From positions 43,235 to 107,234 of the forward strand of contig JBEKHB010000003.1 of NCBI GenBank assembly GCA_050012495.1: DNA of 64,000 nt, written 5' to 3'. A program made the translations under genes and the position numbers. The stretch comes from BOG-1155 sp050012495. GTDB taxonomy: Bacteria > Desulfobacterota > Syntrophorhabdia > Syntrophorhabdales > WCHB1-27. This document shows positions 26,049 through 35,381 of this stretch, one piece after another. Every line of letters starts with the position of its first letter. The stretch's first letter is position 1. The notes under the pieces are model-generated. The model saw only the letters and a list, made by a program, of their open reading frames with translations. It was not told where the DNA came from and did no database searches.

Positions 26049-26072
26049 AATAGACCGGGAGGTCGGTCTATT
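26049..26072. promoter_or_regulatory. Palindromic operator over the Hdr-Etf transcription start
   Basis: AATAGACCG (26049-26057) and CGGTCTATT (26064-26072) are perfect 9-bp arms around GGAGGT. The GACCG-N-CGGTC core is the style recognised by TetR-family regulators of acyl-CoA metabolism. Placed just after the -10 box, it would block transcription. No TetR gene is in the window. Confidence 0.6.
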
Positions 26073-26203
26073 GCTCCCGGCGACTGGAATAGAGCGGAAG
26101 CATATGATAGGCTAAACAAATACAACGTGTATCCTCCATACAGGGGCTGCCGGAGTCTCCCCGCTCTCGATGCAGCCAAGGCCTTAAGGCGAGGTGGAAC
26201 TAC

Positions 26204-27301
26204 ATGACATACTCGAGCCCGAGCAGGGTGCTGACCTGTATCCAGTGCGGGAAGTGCACGGGCAGCTGCCCCGAGGCAGGCCGGACGGCCTTCAATATCC
26301 GGATGATCGTGAGAAAGCGGCAGTTTGAGCGTGAAATAGACGAAGCCCTCCCCTGGCACTGCACCTCGTGCGGGGCCTGCACGCTCCGGTGCCCGAGGGA
26401 CGTAAAGCCATCGGAAGTGATCATCGACGTGAGGTCCGCCTTTGTCGAAGAGGGCCGGATCCCCGTGTCGATCCAAAAGGCCCTCGAAAACACCTTTGTC
26501 CAGAAGAACCCCTGGGGCCGGTCACGGGCTCGCAGGGGGGCGTGGGTGGAGAAGGCAGACGTCGCCGTTCCCCACATCAGTGAAACCAGCTCGAAAAGAT
26601 TGCTTTTTACGTGCTGCATTCAGGCATATGACCCCCGCTGCATGGTGATCCCCGTGAACGTGGCGACCCTGCTGCACAGGGGGGGCGTCGAGTTCGGCGT
26701 GCTCGGCGAAGAAGAGGCGTGCTGCGGCAACGAGATCAGGAGAATAGGCGAAGCCGGTCTCTTCGAGGAGCTGCAGGAAGAGAACATAGCGGCTTTCAAG
26801 GAGTATGGGGTACGGGAGATCATAGCCCTTTCGCCCCATTGCATGAATGTCCTGAAAAAGGAGTACGGGGAGCTCGGGATCAAGGTCTCTCATTACACGG
26901 AGGTCCTCGCGGACCTGATAGCAGCCGGAAAACTGAGGATCGAAGGGCGGTACGAAAAGCGGGTGATATATCACGATCCGTGTTTCCTGGGCAAGCAGAA
27001 CGGGGTTTTCGATCAGCCCAGGAGCATCTTGCGCTCTCTCGACGGTCTTGAGCTTCTCGAATTTACCAGATCGAGAGAGACCTCCCTGTGCTGTGAGGGA
27101 GGGGGCGGCCGCATGTTTTTCGAGGCGGAGGGACAGGCCGAGGTGAGGAATGCGGAAGTCCGGGTGCTGGAGGCAATGGAAAAAGGCGCCGAGGTGATCG
27201 CAACAAGTTGTCCATTCTGCGTCATGACCCTGGAGGACCCCGCAAAAGAAAAGGGACAGACAGTGAAAGAGCTGTCGGAAATACTCATGGAGGTCACATA
27301 A
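26204..27301 (+). CDS. HdrC-HdrB-like Fe-S fusion protein
   Basis: This 365-residue cytoplasmic protein has an HdrC-like N-terminus with two ferredoxin clusters (CIQCGKCTGSCPEAG and CTSCGACTLRCPRDV). A C-terminal HdrB-like half has two CCG domains (CCGNEIRRIGEAG, and HDPCFLGKQNGV with CCEGGGGRMFFE and TSCPFCVMTLED). Such fusions carry electrons between a flavoprotein and a thiol or quinone-like acceptor; it also resembles GlpC/LutA-type and EtfQO-linked FeS oxidoreductases. It ends two bases before etfB, so it is probably the electron outlet of the Etf. Confidence 0.85.
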   Translation: MTYSSPSRVLTCIQCGKCTGSCPEAGRTAFNIRMIVRKRQFEREIDEALPWHCTSCGACTLRCPRDVKPSEVIIDVRSAFVEEGRIPVSIQKALENTFVQKNPWGRSRARRGAWVEKADVAVPHISETSSKRLLFTCCIQAYDPRCMVIPVNVATLLHRGGVEFGVLGEEEACCGNEIRRIGEAGLFEELQEENIAAFKEYGVREIIALSPHCMNVLKKEYGELGIKVSHYTEVLADLIAAGKLRIEGRYEKRVIYHDPCFLGKQNGVFDQPRSILRSLDGLELLEFTRSRETSLCCEGGGGRMFFEAEGQAEVRNAEVRVLEAMEKGAEVIATSCPFCVMTLEDPAKEKGQTVKELSEILMEVT

Positions 27302-27302
27302 A

Positions 27303-28082
27303 ATGAATCTCTTGGTATTGACGAAAAGGGTGCCGGCGACGCAGGAGGAAGAACTCCGCATAGTCGGCGACGGGCGGGCGGTCGACCTTTCGAAAGTGCC
27401 GTTCAAGGTGAATGACTGGGACAACTACTCGGTCGAAGAGGCGGTGAGGATCGTCGAGAAGACGGGCGGCGCGGTCACGGCGATCTCCGTCGGCGATGCG
27501 GAATCGGACGAGGTCCTGAGAAGGGCTATCGCCATGGGCGCAAAGGACGGTTTCCTCATCGAGACGGAAGAGGTTATCCATGACCCGCAGGCCAGGGCCA
27601 CCCTCATCCGTACGTTTCTCAAGAAGGAAGCTCTGCCCTACGATGCCATCTTTACCGGCGTACAATCGGAGGACGACCAGTTTGCGTCCGTGGGCGGCAT
27701 TCTCGCCGCCAAGCTGGGCCTTCCCTATGCGTCGATGGTGATAGGAATAGACGCCTTTGAGGCCGGCCATGTCGTCGTGCGCAGGGAGCTGGAGGGCGGC
27801 ATGCAGGAGCGCATCAAGGTTGCGCTGCCGGCCGTGCTTTCGCTCCAGAGCGGCATCAACGAGCCCCGGTACGTCTCCATCATGGGGGTACGGAAGGCCT
27901 CCAAGGTGGAGCGGAAGGTATTCAAGGCGACGGAGTACCAGGAGCACGTGAAACGGATGATCGATGTCGTGAAGTGGGTCTATCCCGTGAAAAAGGGCGG
28001 GGCCGTCATGCTCGGCGGCGAGCTCGATACGGTCTGCAAAAAACTCTTGGGCATCCTGAAGGAGAAGGGGGTGTATCAATGA
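27303..28082 (+). CDS. etfB: Electron transfer flavoprotein, beta subunit
   Basis: A 259-residue protein with the EtfB pattern: NLLVLTKRVPATQEEELRI, VNDWDNYSVEEAVRIVEKTG, ALPYDAIFTGVQSEDDQFAS, ALPAVLSLQSGINEPRYVS. It binds the AMP/FAD at the dimer interface with EtfA. Bifurcating EtfB forms keep a second FAD; whether this one does cannot be read with certainty. Its stop overlaps the etfA start (ATGA). Confidence 0.9.
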   Translation: MNLLVLTKRVPATQEEELRIVGDGRAVDLSKVPFKVNDWDNYSVEEAVRIVEKTGGAVTAISVGDAESDEVLRRAIAMGAKDGFLIETEEVIHDPQARATLIRTFLKKEALPYDAIFTGVQSEDDQFASVGGILAAKLGLPYASMVIGIDAFEAGHVVVRRELEGGMQERIKVALPAVLSLQSGINEPRYVSIMGVRKASKVERKVFKATEYQEHVKRMIDVVKWVYPVKKGGAVMLGGELDTVCKKLLGILKEKGVYQ

Positions 28083-29017
28083 GCTACGCACTGGTTGTGG
28101 CGGAAGTGAGGCGGGGTCTCTTCGAGGAGAGAAATCTGGATAGCCTGGGCCTGTCGCACCTGCTCGGGATGGAGACTACCCTGCTTATGCCTGACGGGGC
28201 CTACACGGTGGGCGAGCGCGTCGCGAGCACGATCATCAGGGTGCGGACAGAGGAAACGATTTTCCTTAACCCGCTCGCAATGACGCAGATAGTACGGAAG
28301 GTGATCGAGGCGAAGGGCCCACCCGGCGCGATACTCTTCACCAGCTCGTCATCGGGGATCGAGCTGGCTTCATATCTCGCGGGTGCTCTCGATCTGCCCC
28401 TCATCACGGATGTGAGCGGCTTTGACGCGGAAAGGGGCGTTTTCCTGAAAAGCTACTATTCCGACAAGATCTTCGGAGAATTCAAGCCGAAGGAAGGCGC
28501 CTTCGTCCTTACCGTAAGAAGCGGGAGCTTCAAGGAGCACGCCGCTCCGCAGGAATCGGCCGCAGCCGTCGAGGTACTCGACGGCATCATTCCGCCGGAG
28601 GGGCGGAGCTTCGTCGAGTACGTGGAAGAGGAAAAAGGGGAAATCGATATCACCAAGGCCGACTTTCTCCTTTCTGTGGGACGGGGGATCGGCAGCAAGG
28701 ACGAGATACCTGCTTACGAGGAGTTGGCCGGCATATTGCGGGCCGTCCTCTCCGGATCGAGGCCGGTTATCGACAAGACGTGGCTTCCCAAGCCCCGGCA
28801 GGTCGGTACCTCCGGCAAGACGGTCAGGCCCAAGGTGTACCTTGCTATGGCTATAAGCGGCGCATTCCAGCACATCGCGGGGATGAAGGACTCAGAGTGC
28901 ATCATAGCGGTCAACAAGGACCCCGAGGCGCCAATTTTCCAGTATGCCCATTTCGGCGTCATATGCGATGCCAACAAGCTTCGGGATAAAATGAAGGATA
29001 TTGTCAAAAAAGGATGA
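28079..29017 (+). CDS. etfA: Electron transfer flavoprotein, alpha subunit
   Basis: A 312-residue protein from the ATG at 28079 overlapping etfB by four bases. The C-terminal FAD-binding signature is GKTVRPKVYLAMAISGAFQH, IAGMKDSECIIAVNKDPEAP, IFQYAHFGVICD. The N-terminal half has AILFTSSSSGIELASYLAGA. It accepts electrons from an acyl-CoA dehydrogenase and donates them to the adjoining Hdr-type proteins. The N-terminal domain is less conserved than in housekeeping EtfA, as often seen in Hdr-linked Etf. Confidence 0.9.
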   Translation: MSYALVVAEVRRGLFEERNLDSLGLSHLLGMETTLLMPDGAYTVGERVASTIIRVRTEETIFLNPLAMTQIVRKVIEAKGPPGAILFTSSSSGIELASYLAGALDLPLITDVSGFDAERGVFLKSYYSDKIFGEFKPKEGAFVLTVRSGSFKEHAAPQESAAAVEVLDGIIPPEGRSFVEYVEEEKGEIDITKADFLLSVGRGIGSKDEIPAYEELAGILRAVLSGSRPVIDKTWLPKPRQVGTSGKTVRPKVYLAMAISGAFQHIAGMKDSECIIAVNKDPEAPIFQYAHFGVICDANKLRDKMKDIVKKG

Positions 29018-29082
29018 CGTAGTGCCAAGAGTTTTACGTAAACCAAGTGCTGAAGCAGGCCCGGCATTTCTGAGGGGGGTGG

Positions 29083-29104
29083 CTCCGCGAGCTTGCTCGT
29101 GGAG
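29083..29104 (+). promoter_or_regulatory. Leader hairpin, copy 1
   Basis: CTCCGCGAGC (29083-29092) pairs with GCTCGTGGAG (29095-29104), including one G-U pair, 25 nt upstream of the HdrA-NfnB start. A closely related hairpin lies upstream of the binding-protein gene at 37965-37987, with a compensatory C-G to T-A change. It is in the only sizeable gap (112 bp) of this operon. Confidence 0.5.
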
Positions 29105-29129
29105 GGGGCGCTGAGCCCCATAAATTGCG

Positions 29130-31841
29130 ATGATCGGAGAGGGAGACAGGGAAAAACAGGTCCTCGTCGTCGGCGGGGGGATCGGCGGCATCACCGCCGG
29201 CCTGGAGCTCGCCTCATGCGGCGTCAAGGTGACGATGCTCGAAGAAGGACCGTCGATAGGCGGAAGGATGATTCAGCTCGATAAGACCTTCCCCACCCTC
29301 GATTGCTCCACATGCACCCTCTCGCCGAAGATGGTGGAGGTGGCGCTCCAGCGGAACATAGAGCTGCTCTCCTGGGCCCGACCGGCGGCGGTAAGGAAAG
29401 AGGGGAGGGGCTTTAGCGTCACGATCCGGAAGAAGGCGCGCTTCGTCGATATAAAGAAGTGTACTGCCTGCGGCACCTGTTTCCCCGGATGTCCCGTTGT
29501 CATGAAGAGCGAATTCAATATGGGGACGGGCACGAGGAAGGCCGTCTATATCCCCTTCCCTCAAGCCATACCCAATAAGGCCAGCATCGACAAGCGACGG
29601 GTGAGGCCGTGCAAGGCCGCGTGCATGGATGCGTGCCCCGTCCACACAAACGTGCTTGGCTATCTGAAGCACATCAGCGAGGGGAGGTTCAGGGACGCGT
29701 ACCTGCTTATAAGGGAGACGAACCCCTTCCCGTCCGTGTGCGGCCGGGTCTGCTACGCGCCCTGTGAAGCGGCATGCAACAGGGGGCAGCTCGACGCCCC
29801 CCTGGCAATCCGCGAGTGTAAGCGCTTTGCGGCAGACCGGTTTGACTTCGGTTCCTTTGAGGTCCCGCAGATTCAGAAGACGGAGAAAAAGGCGGCGGTC
29901 ATCGGGGCAGGTCCCGCGGGGCTTGCGTGTGCCCATGACCTGGCGCTCGCGGGGCACGACGTGACAATTTTTGAGGCCCTCCCCGAGCCGGGCGGGATGC
30001 TGCGGTACGCCATACCGGAATACCGGCTGCCGAAGGCCGAGGTGGAGAAAGAGATCGACTATATACGGGCCCTTGGCGTGGGGATGCGGTGCAACGTGGA
30101 GATCGGAAGGGATGTGACCCTCGACGCCGTCAGGCGCGACCATGATGCGGTTTTTATAAGCACGGGTGCGCCCGCCGGCATGCCTTTGGACATTGAGGGC
30201 GAGGACCTCCCCGGCGTGACGGACGGCATAAGGTTCCTCCGGCAGGTTTCCGGCGGCGAGGCGGTCTCCCTGGGGGCGCGTGTGGTCGTGGTGGGCGGAG
30301 GGAATACGGCGGTCGACTGCGCGAGAACGGCCCGCAGGCTCGGGAGCGAGCATGTCACGGTCGTCTATCGCCGTACCCGCGATGAGATGCCCGCGGCCCA
30401 TGAAGAGGTAGAGGCGCTCCTGCAGGAAGGCATAGAGCTGCAATTCCTCGCCGCGCCGGTGCGGTTTTACGAAAAAGACGGAAAGCTCTCGGAGATGGAG
30501 TGCGTCCGGATGGAGCTTGCCGAGCCCGACGGGAGCGGCCGCAGGCGGCCGTCGCCCGTGAAGGGGTCAGAATTCCGCGTGCCCGTCGAGACGGTGATCA
30601 CTGCCCTCGGACAGGGGGTCGAGACCTCTTTTGCCCAGGGGCTTGGCGTGCCCACGGGAAAAAACGGGACAATCTCCATAGACCCCTCCACCGGAGCAAC
30701 GAGCATAGCGGGCATATTCGCCGGCGGCGACGTTGTGACGGGTCCGGCTTACGTGATCGACGCCATCGCGGCGGGGAAAAAGGCTGCCCGCTCGATGAAC
30801 CAATATCTCAAGGGAGAGCTGTTGGTCGCGGATGTCGCCGCAGGCAGCCCTGAGAAGCTCTCGGAGGCGGAAGCGGGTGCGTTGGCGGAGCGCGTCATGA
30901 AGGCGGAGCGCGTCCGAATACCTGAGGAGAGTCCGGAGGTCAGGGTCGGTACGTTCCGCGAGGTGAGCCGGGGGCTTGCGCCGGATGCGGCGCAAAAAGA
31001 GGCCTCCCGGTGCCTCGCGGGTCAGACCGAGGGCTGCATCGAGTGCGGGGAGTGTGAGAGGCGGTGCGACGTGAAGGCCGTCGATTACCGGATGGCGGAC
31101 GAGACAGTGGAGATGCAATTTGACAGCATCGTCCTCGCGCCGGGGTTCGATCTCTATGATCCCACCGAAAAAGGGGAATACGGCTACGGTACCCTTCCCG
31201 GGGTGATGACGGGCATTGAATTCGAGCGTATCTGCTCGGTGACGGGACCGACCGGCGGCGAGATCATAGTGAACGGAAAGACGCCGAAGCGCTTCTTCTT
31301 CATCCAGTGCGTGGGCTCCAGAGACCGGCAGAGCAACGCCCGCTTCTGCTCGCGGGTCTGCTGCATGTATACGGCAAAGCACGCAAGCATCGTGATGGAC
31401 AGGGTGAAAGGCGCCGAGATTTATGTCTCCTATATTGACGTACGGGCCTACGGGAAGAACTACGAGGAGTTTTATAAGAGCACGCAGGAAGCCGGCGCCT
31501 TCTATATCAGGGGTATTCCGGGAGAGGTGACGAGGGGCAAGGACGGGCTCGTCGTGAGGGTGGAGGATATGCTGAGCAATGAGGTGCGGGAGATAGAGGT
31601 AGACCTTGTGGTGCTCGCGACCGGGGTGAGACCGCGTAAAGGGACGGCGGAGCTCTGCGGCATCATGTCCGTGGAGCGGGACGAGTACGGCTTCATCAAG
31701 GTGAACGCCGCAGCCCCTTCGAGGACGAACGTGGAAGGCATATTCGTGTGCGGCATGGCCTCCGGGCCGAAAGACGTGCCCGATACGGTCGCCTCCGGGG
31801 GAGATGCCGCATCGCGGTGCCTGGAGTATATAAGCGAGTGA
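29130..31841 (+). CDS. HdrA-type flavoprotein with an inserted NfnB/GltD domain
   Basis: At 903 residues this is far longer than ordinary HdrA. It starts as HdrA: LVVGGGIGGITAGLELA (FAD), then PTLDCSTCTLSPKMVE and CTACGTCFPGCPV. From about residue 155 to 590 a complete GltD/NfnB unit is inserted: CKAACMDACPVHTNVLGYLK, CGRVCYAPCEAACNRG, GAGPAGLACAHDLALAGHDV, VVVVGGGNTAVDCARTARRL, GIFAGGDVVTGPAYVIDAIA. The HdrA sequence then resumes with CIECGECERRCDVKAV and QCVGSRDRQSNARFCSRVCC. The insert should bind a second FAD and NAD(P)H, giving the complex a pyridine-nucleotide port. It overlaps the next gene by four bases. Confidence 0.9.
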   Translation: MIGEGDREKQVLVVGGGIGGITAGLELASCGVKVTMLEEGPSIGGRMIQLDKTFPTLDCSTCTLSPKMVEVALQRNIELLSWARPAAVRKEGRGFSVTIRKKARFVDIKKCTACGTCFPGCPVVMKSEFNMGTGTRKAVYIPFPQAIPNKASIDKRRVRPCKAACMDACPVHTNVLGYLKHISEGRFRDAYLLIRETNPFPSVCGRVCYAPCEAACNRGQLDAPLAIRECKRFAADRFDFGSFEVPQIQKTEKKAAVIGAGPAGLACAHDLALAGHDVTIFEALPEPGGMLRYAIPEYRLPKAEVEKEIDYIRALGVGMRCNVEIGRDVTLDAVRRDHDAVFISTGAPAGMPLDIEGEDLPGVTDGIRFLRQVSGGEAVSLGARVVVVGGGNTAVDCARTARRLGSEHVTVVYRRTRDEMPAAHEEVEALLQEGIELQFLAAPVRFYEKDGKLSEMECVRMELAEPDGSGRRRPSPVKGSEFRVPVETVITALGQGVETSFAQGLGVPTGKNGTISIDPSTGATSIAGIFAGGDVVTGPAYVIDAIAAGKKAARSMNQYLKGELLVADVAAGSPEKLSEAEAGALAERVMKAERVRIPEESPEVRVGTFREVSRGLAPDAAQKEASRCLAGQTEGCIECGECERRCDVKAVDYRMADETVEMQFDSIVLAPGFDLYDPTEKGEYGYGTLPGVMTGIEFERICSVTGPTGGEIIVNGKTPKRFFFIQCVGSRDRQSNARFCSRVCCMYTAKHASIVMDRVKGAEIYVSYIDVRAYGKNYEEFYKSTQEAGAFYIRGIPGEVTRGKDGLVVRVEDMLSNEVREIEVDLVVLATGVRPRKGTAELCGIMSVERDEYGFIKVNAAAPSRTNVEGIFVCGMASGPKDVPDTVASGGDAASRCLEYISE

Positions 31842-33511
31842 AAACCGGCATCTTTATCTGTCACTGTGGACACAATATCATCCACACGGTCGACGTGAAA
31901 AAAGTCCGCGATTATTTCAGCAAGTTCCCCAACGTGACCGTCTCGTCCGACTACCCCTTCGTCTGTTCCGAGCCGGGACAGGACATGATCAGGGAGAACA
32001 TCGAGAAAGAGGGCCTTGACCGGGTCATTATCGCCTCCTGCACACCGTCGCTCCACCAGGAGCTTTTTAAGGATCTCTTGAAAAAGGCGGCCCTCAACCC
32101 CTTTCTTCTCAGAAGAGTGGGCATCAGGGAGCACTGCTCCTGGGTCGGCGACGATGTCGAGAAGAACACGGAAAAGGCAATAAGGCTGATAAAGGCGGGA
32201 CTCTATGCGGCGGCCCACTACGTGCCCCTCGAAGAAAAGCGGGTGGACGTGACGAAATCGGCGCTTATCATAGGCGGCGGCGTCTCGGGTCTGTCCGCAG
32301 CGCTTTTTCTCTCAAGGATGGGCATGCACGTCTATCTCGTTGAAAGAGAGGCGCGCCTCGGCGGCCATGTGAGGACGTTGAAGAATATCTGGCCTATAAG
32401 ACAGGACGGCGAGGCCGTCATCGGGCAGATGGAAGCCGAGCTTCAGGCCGGAGAGAACGTGGAGATTTTCACCTCGACGAACATCGGCAGCTTCGAGGGC
32501 AGTTTCGGCAACTACGAGGCAACTCTCGATACCCCGACCGGAGAGAGAAAGATCACGGCCGGGGGAGTGATCGTGGCAATAGGGTTCTCTCCCTTCGACG
32601 CGCGGGTAAAACCGGAATTGGGCTACGGAAGGGACGAGAGGATCATGACTACCGTCGATTTCGAAGCAAAGGCAGACAGCATCGAATTGCCCGCCCATCC
32701 GAGGGTCGCCATACTCCACTGCGTGGGGTCGCGGGATGAGCAGATAGGAAAGCCGTACTGTTCCAGGGTCTGCTGCATCAATGCGCTGCGTGTAGGCGAG
32801 GCCATAAAGGAAAGATACAAGGACGCCTACGTCGAATCCTTCTATATGGACGTCCGGGCCCATCCGCGTGGAGGTGAGGAGTTCTTCGAGGATACGCAGG
32901 AGAAGGGCGTATTGTTTACGCGGGGAAATATCGCGGAGATTATCCCGGGACCTAAGGGGCTGCTTGTGTGTGGAGAAGATACGCTTTTGGCCGAGCCCTT
33001 CGAGCGCGAGTTCGACCTGGCCGTGCTCTCCATCGGCATGTCGCCGCCAGTGGACAACCAGTTGATCTCATCCCTGTTGAAGATCACCCTCGACAAAGAC
33101 AAGTTCTTCCTTGAAGCCCATGTAAAGCTGAGACCTTTCGATACTGCGGTGAAAGGGATTTTTATCGCGGGGACGTGCTCCGGCCCGAAGGACATGGAAG
33201 AGGCGATCAACCACGGGAGGGCTTCGGCAGTAAAGTTGTTCGGGTTTCTGAACCTCGGTTATGCGTTCGTGGACCCTTTCATCGCCATGGTCGACGTGAA
33301 GCGGTGCAGCGGCTGCAGGATGTGCGAGAAGGCGTGTGTGGCGAAGGCAATAAAATACGATGACGTTCAAAGAATCGCACGGGTTGAAGAGGCGGCCTGC
33401 ATGGGCTGCGGCCTCTGCAACAGCACTTGCCCGTCCTCTGCGATCGGGCTGAAAGGGTACGTCGACACGATGATTGACGATGAAATCGGCGCGCTTGTGG
33501 AGGCCATATGA
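31838..33511 (+). CDS. hdrA: HdrA-type FAD/Fe-S subunit
   Basis: A 557-residue protein from GTG 31838, which overlaps the preceding stop (GTGA). It has the full HdrA layout: N-terminal GIFICHCGHNIIHTVDVKKV, IIASCTPSLHQELF, FAD fold ALIIGGGVSGLSAALFLSRM, HCVGSRDEQIGKPYCSRVCC, and two C-terminal ferredoxin clusters, CSGCRMCEKACVAKAI and CMGCGLCNSTCPSSAI. HdrA is the bifurcating flavin subunit of heterodisulfide reductases. It is translationally coupled with the MvhD-like gene that follows. Confidence 0.92.
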   Translation: MKTGIFICHCGHNIIHTVDVKKVRDYFSKFPNVTVSSDYPFVCSEPGQDMIRENIEKEGLDRVIIASCTPSLHQELFKDLLKKAALNPFLLRRVGIREHCSWVGDDVEKNTEKAIRLIKAGLYAAAHYVPLEEKRVDVTKSALIIGGGVSGLSAALFLSRMGMHVYLVEREARLGGHVRTLKNIWPIRQDGEAVIGQMEAELQAGENVEIFTSTNIGSFEGSFGNYEATLDTPTGERKITAGGVIVAIGFSPFDARVKPELGYGRDERIMTTVDFEAKADSIELPAHPRVAILHCVGSRDEQIGKPYCSRVCCINALRVGEAIKERYKDAYVESFYMDVRAHPRGGEEFFEDTQEKGVLFTRGNIAEIIPGPKGLLVCGEDTLLAEPFEREFDLAVLSIGMSPPVDNQLISSLLKITLDKDKFFLEAHVKLRPFDTAVKGIFIAGTCSGPKDMEEAINHGRASAVKLFGFLNLGYAFVDPFIAMVDVKRCSGCRMCEKACVAKAIKYDDVQRIARVEEAACMGCGLCNSTCPSSAIGLKGYVDTMIDDEIGALVEAI

Positions 33512-33522
33512 AAGGGGATTCC

Positions 33523-33939
33523 ATGGAAGACCAAGCCGGAAAAAACCCGCAGATAATCGGTTTCGCCTGTTCCTTCTGTACGTTTAAGGCGTCCGAAATG
33601 GCCGGGAGCCTGAGGATGAAATACCCTGAAGGGGTGAGATTGATCCAGGTGCCCTGTTCGAGCAGGGTGGACCCCGCATTCGTGATCAAATCGATCTTCG
33701 AGGGGGCCGATGCCGCTTTTGTCGCAGGCTGCCATCCCGGCGACTGTCATTTTATCAAGGGGAACTACTTTACCAGGAGAAAGATCGCGGCATTAAAAGA
33801 GATGTTTGACGCCTTTTCGATGAAGGAGAAACTCCGCCTTTTTTGGGTGAGCGCCGCCGAGGCACGCCGTTTTGTTGAAAAGGTGACCGCTATGTACGAT
33901 GAGATAAAGGATGCCAAAGATGCAGGCAAGACAAATTAA
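33523..33939 (+). CDS. mvhD: MvhD-like iron-sulfur subunit
   Basis: The protein (138 residues from ATG 33523, AAAGGGG five bases upstream; ATG 33508 is an alternative coupled to the preceding stop) carries GFACSFCTFKASEMAG, VPCSSRVDPAFVIKSI, AGCHPGDCHFIKGNYFTRRK. These match MvhD, the small [2Fe-2S] protein that links HdrA to a hydrogenase or formate dehydrogenase. No hydrogenase gene is in the window, so its partner here is probably the FdhB-like protein next door. Confidence 0.9.
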   Translation: MEDQAGKNPQIIGFACSFCTFKASEMAGSLRMKYPEGVRLIQVPCSSRVDPAFVIKSIFEGADAAFVAGCHPGDCHFIKGNYFTRRKIAALKEMFDAFSMKEKLRLFWVSAAEARRFVEKVTAMYDEIKDAKDAGKTN

Positions 33940-34930
33940 AGAGGGCGCGCTCGTTCGCGGCCTCACCCGGTTTCTGAGCAATGACCGGCATCTGATCCTG
34001 GGGTTCGAAAAGGGTGACGACGGGGTCCGCCATCGGATATTTCACACGAGTCTCGACCGCCACACGCTCCTGAACCCCTTTTTCGATGTGAACGGCGCGC
34101 TTTACCTGCGCCGCTTATTCTCAAAGGGGGCGCGGGTGATGCTTTTGCTCAGGCCGTGTGAGATAAGGGCGTACCATGAGCTGGTCAAGTTGAGCCAGAT
34201 AGAGCCCGAGGGGATCGTCGCCGTGTCGGTCGACTGTCCGGGAACGGTCTCTTCGAAAGAACGGATCGGGGGCGTGCCCCTGGATGCGAAAGGGTTGGTC
34301 GACTATTTCAAGGACCCCGACAGGATGCGCCCGGCCTGCCGGACCTGCGGGGAGAAAAGGGGGGTTGTCGGGGACGCGGGAATAAGGATCGACAAGGACG
34401 GCGCTCTTTGGGCGTTCTCCTACACGGAGAAGGGAGATGCGCTCCTTGAGCTGCTTGAGGGCGATGCGGAAGAGGGCGCCCCCGACATGCTCCTCGGGAA
34501 AAGCCCTAAACCAGAGAAATTTCAAACTGATATGGAACAGTTTTCAAGCGATTTCTCAAAGTGCGTGCTGTGCAAGAACTGCCGGGACATGTGCCCTGTG
34601 TGCTACTGCATCGATTGTCTGTTCAACGGCGACGAATACCTTCCGAAAGGCGACGCCCTCCTGAACAAGGTCCTTCGCACGGGATCCGGGACCATGCCGG
34701 GGGGGAAAGAGATGTTCCACTTCATCAGGATGTTCCATGTATCTCAGGTCTGCGTGGGGTGCGGCGCCTGTGAGGAGGCGTGCCCTCAGGGCATACCTCT
34801 GACAAAGTATTTCAAGGGTATCTCGGAGAGACTTCAGGGCATGTTCTCCTACATGTCAGGCCGCGACCCGGGCGAGACCATACCCTATCTCACGTTCCTT
34901 GAAGACGAGTTGAAAGATGCAGAAGATTAA
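33920..34930 (+). CDS. FdhB/FrhB-like Fe-S subunit
   Basis: Residues about 30-180 resemble the beta subunits of F420-dependent or formate dehydrogenase-type enzymes (LLLRPCEIRAYHELVKL, VSVDCPGTVSSKER, ACRTCGEKRGVVGD). Two ferredoxin clusters follow: CVLCKNCRDMCPVCYCIDC and CVGCGACEEACPQGIPL. Such subunits connect HdrA/MvhD to a substrate dehydrogenase. ATG 33920 (in frame with 33911) is preferred because AAGG is about nine bases upstream. It overlaps both neighbours. The true partner is not evident. Confidence 0.82.
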   Translation: MQARQIKEGALVRGLTRFLSNDRHLILGFEKGDDGVRHRIFHTSLDRHTLLNPFFDVNGALYLRRLFSKGARVMLLLRPCEIRAYHELVKLSQIEPEGIVAVSVDCPGTVSSKERIGGVPLDAKGLVDYFKDPDRMRPACRTCGEKRGVVGDAGIRIDKDGALWAFSYTEKGDALLELLEGDAEEGAPDMLLGKSPKPEKFQTDMEQFSSDFSKCVLCKNCRDMCPVCYCIDCLFNGDEYLPKGDALLNKVLRTGSGTMPGGKEMFHFIRMFHVSQVCVGCGACEEACPQGIPLTKYFKGISERLQGMFSYMSGRDPGETIPYLTFLEDELKDAED

Positions 34931-35381
34931 TACCGAAAAGATCGTAGCCCTCGCCGGCTATGACAGGGCGGACCTCTCGGTCTGTCTTGGCTGCAAGATA
35001 TGCGCGTCGGTCTGCACGGTGAACGACCTCGGCAAAGACGTCAACCCCCAGGACCTTCTGGCGCGCCTCTTTCTTGGGGAGGAGATAGCCGGCGACGACC
35101 CCCTTGTCCGCTACTGCACGAGCTGTTATCGCTGCACAGGGGCTTGTCCCTGGCGTATACGCATACCGGAGGTGGTCAGGGCGCTCAAGGAAGCCCTCGG
35201 CATGGCTTCGCCTTTCGAAAAGGCGTTCAAAAACTCCGTCGGCATATGGGGCAGGGTGTACGAGCCGTATGTGTTTCTCATGGCGGTGCCCTTCCTCATA
35301 AAAGAGGGCTATATCACACACATCACGCGGTGGATCGAATATATGAGCATTCATCTCCCCCATAAGGTGCGGAGGATATAG
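34917..35381 (+). CDS. hdrC: HdrC-type Fe-S subunit
   Basis: A 154-residue protein with two [4Fe-4S] motifs, CLGCKICASVCTVNDLG and CTSCYRCTGACPWRIRIPEV, typical of HdrC. A hydrophobic stretch near residues 110-135 (VYEPYVFLMAVPFLI) may contact HdrB. It overlaps the preceding gene by 14 bp and abuts hdrB with no gap, so production is coupled. Confidence 0.9.
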   Translation: MQKINTEKIVALAGYDRADLSVCLGCKICASVCTVNDLGKDVNPQDLLARLFLGEEIAGDDPLVRYCTSCYRCTGACPWRIRIPEVVRALKEALGMASPFEKAFKNSVGIWGRVYEPYVFLMAVPFLIKEGYITHITRWIEYMSIHLPHKVRRI

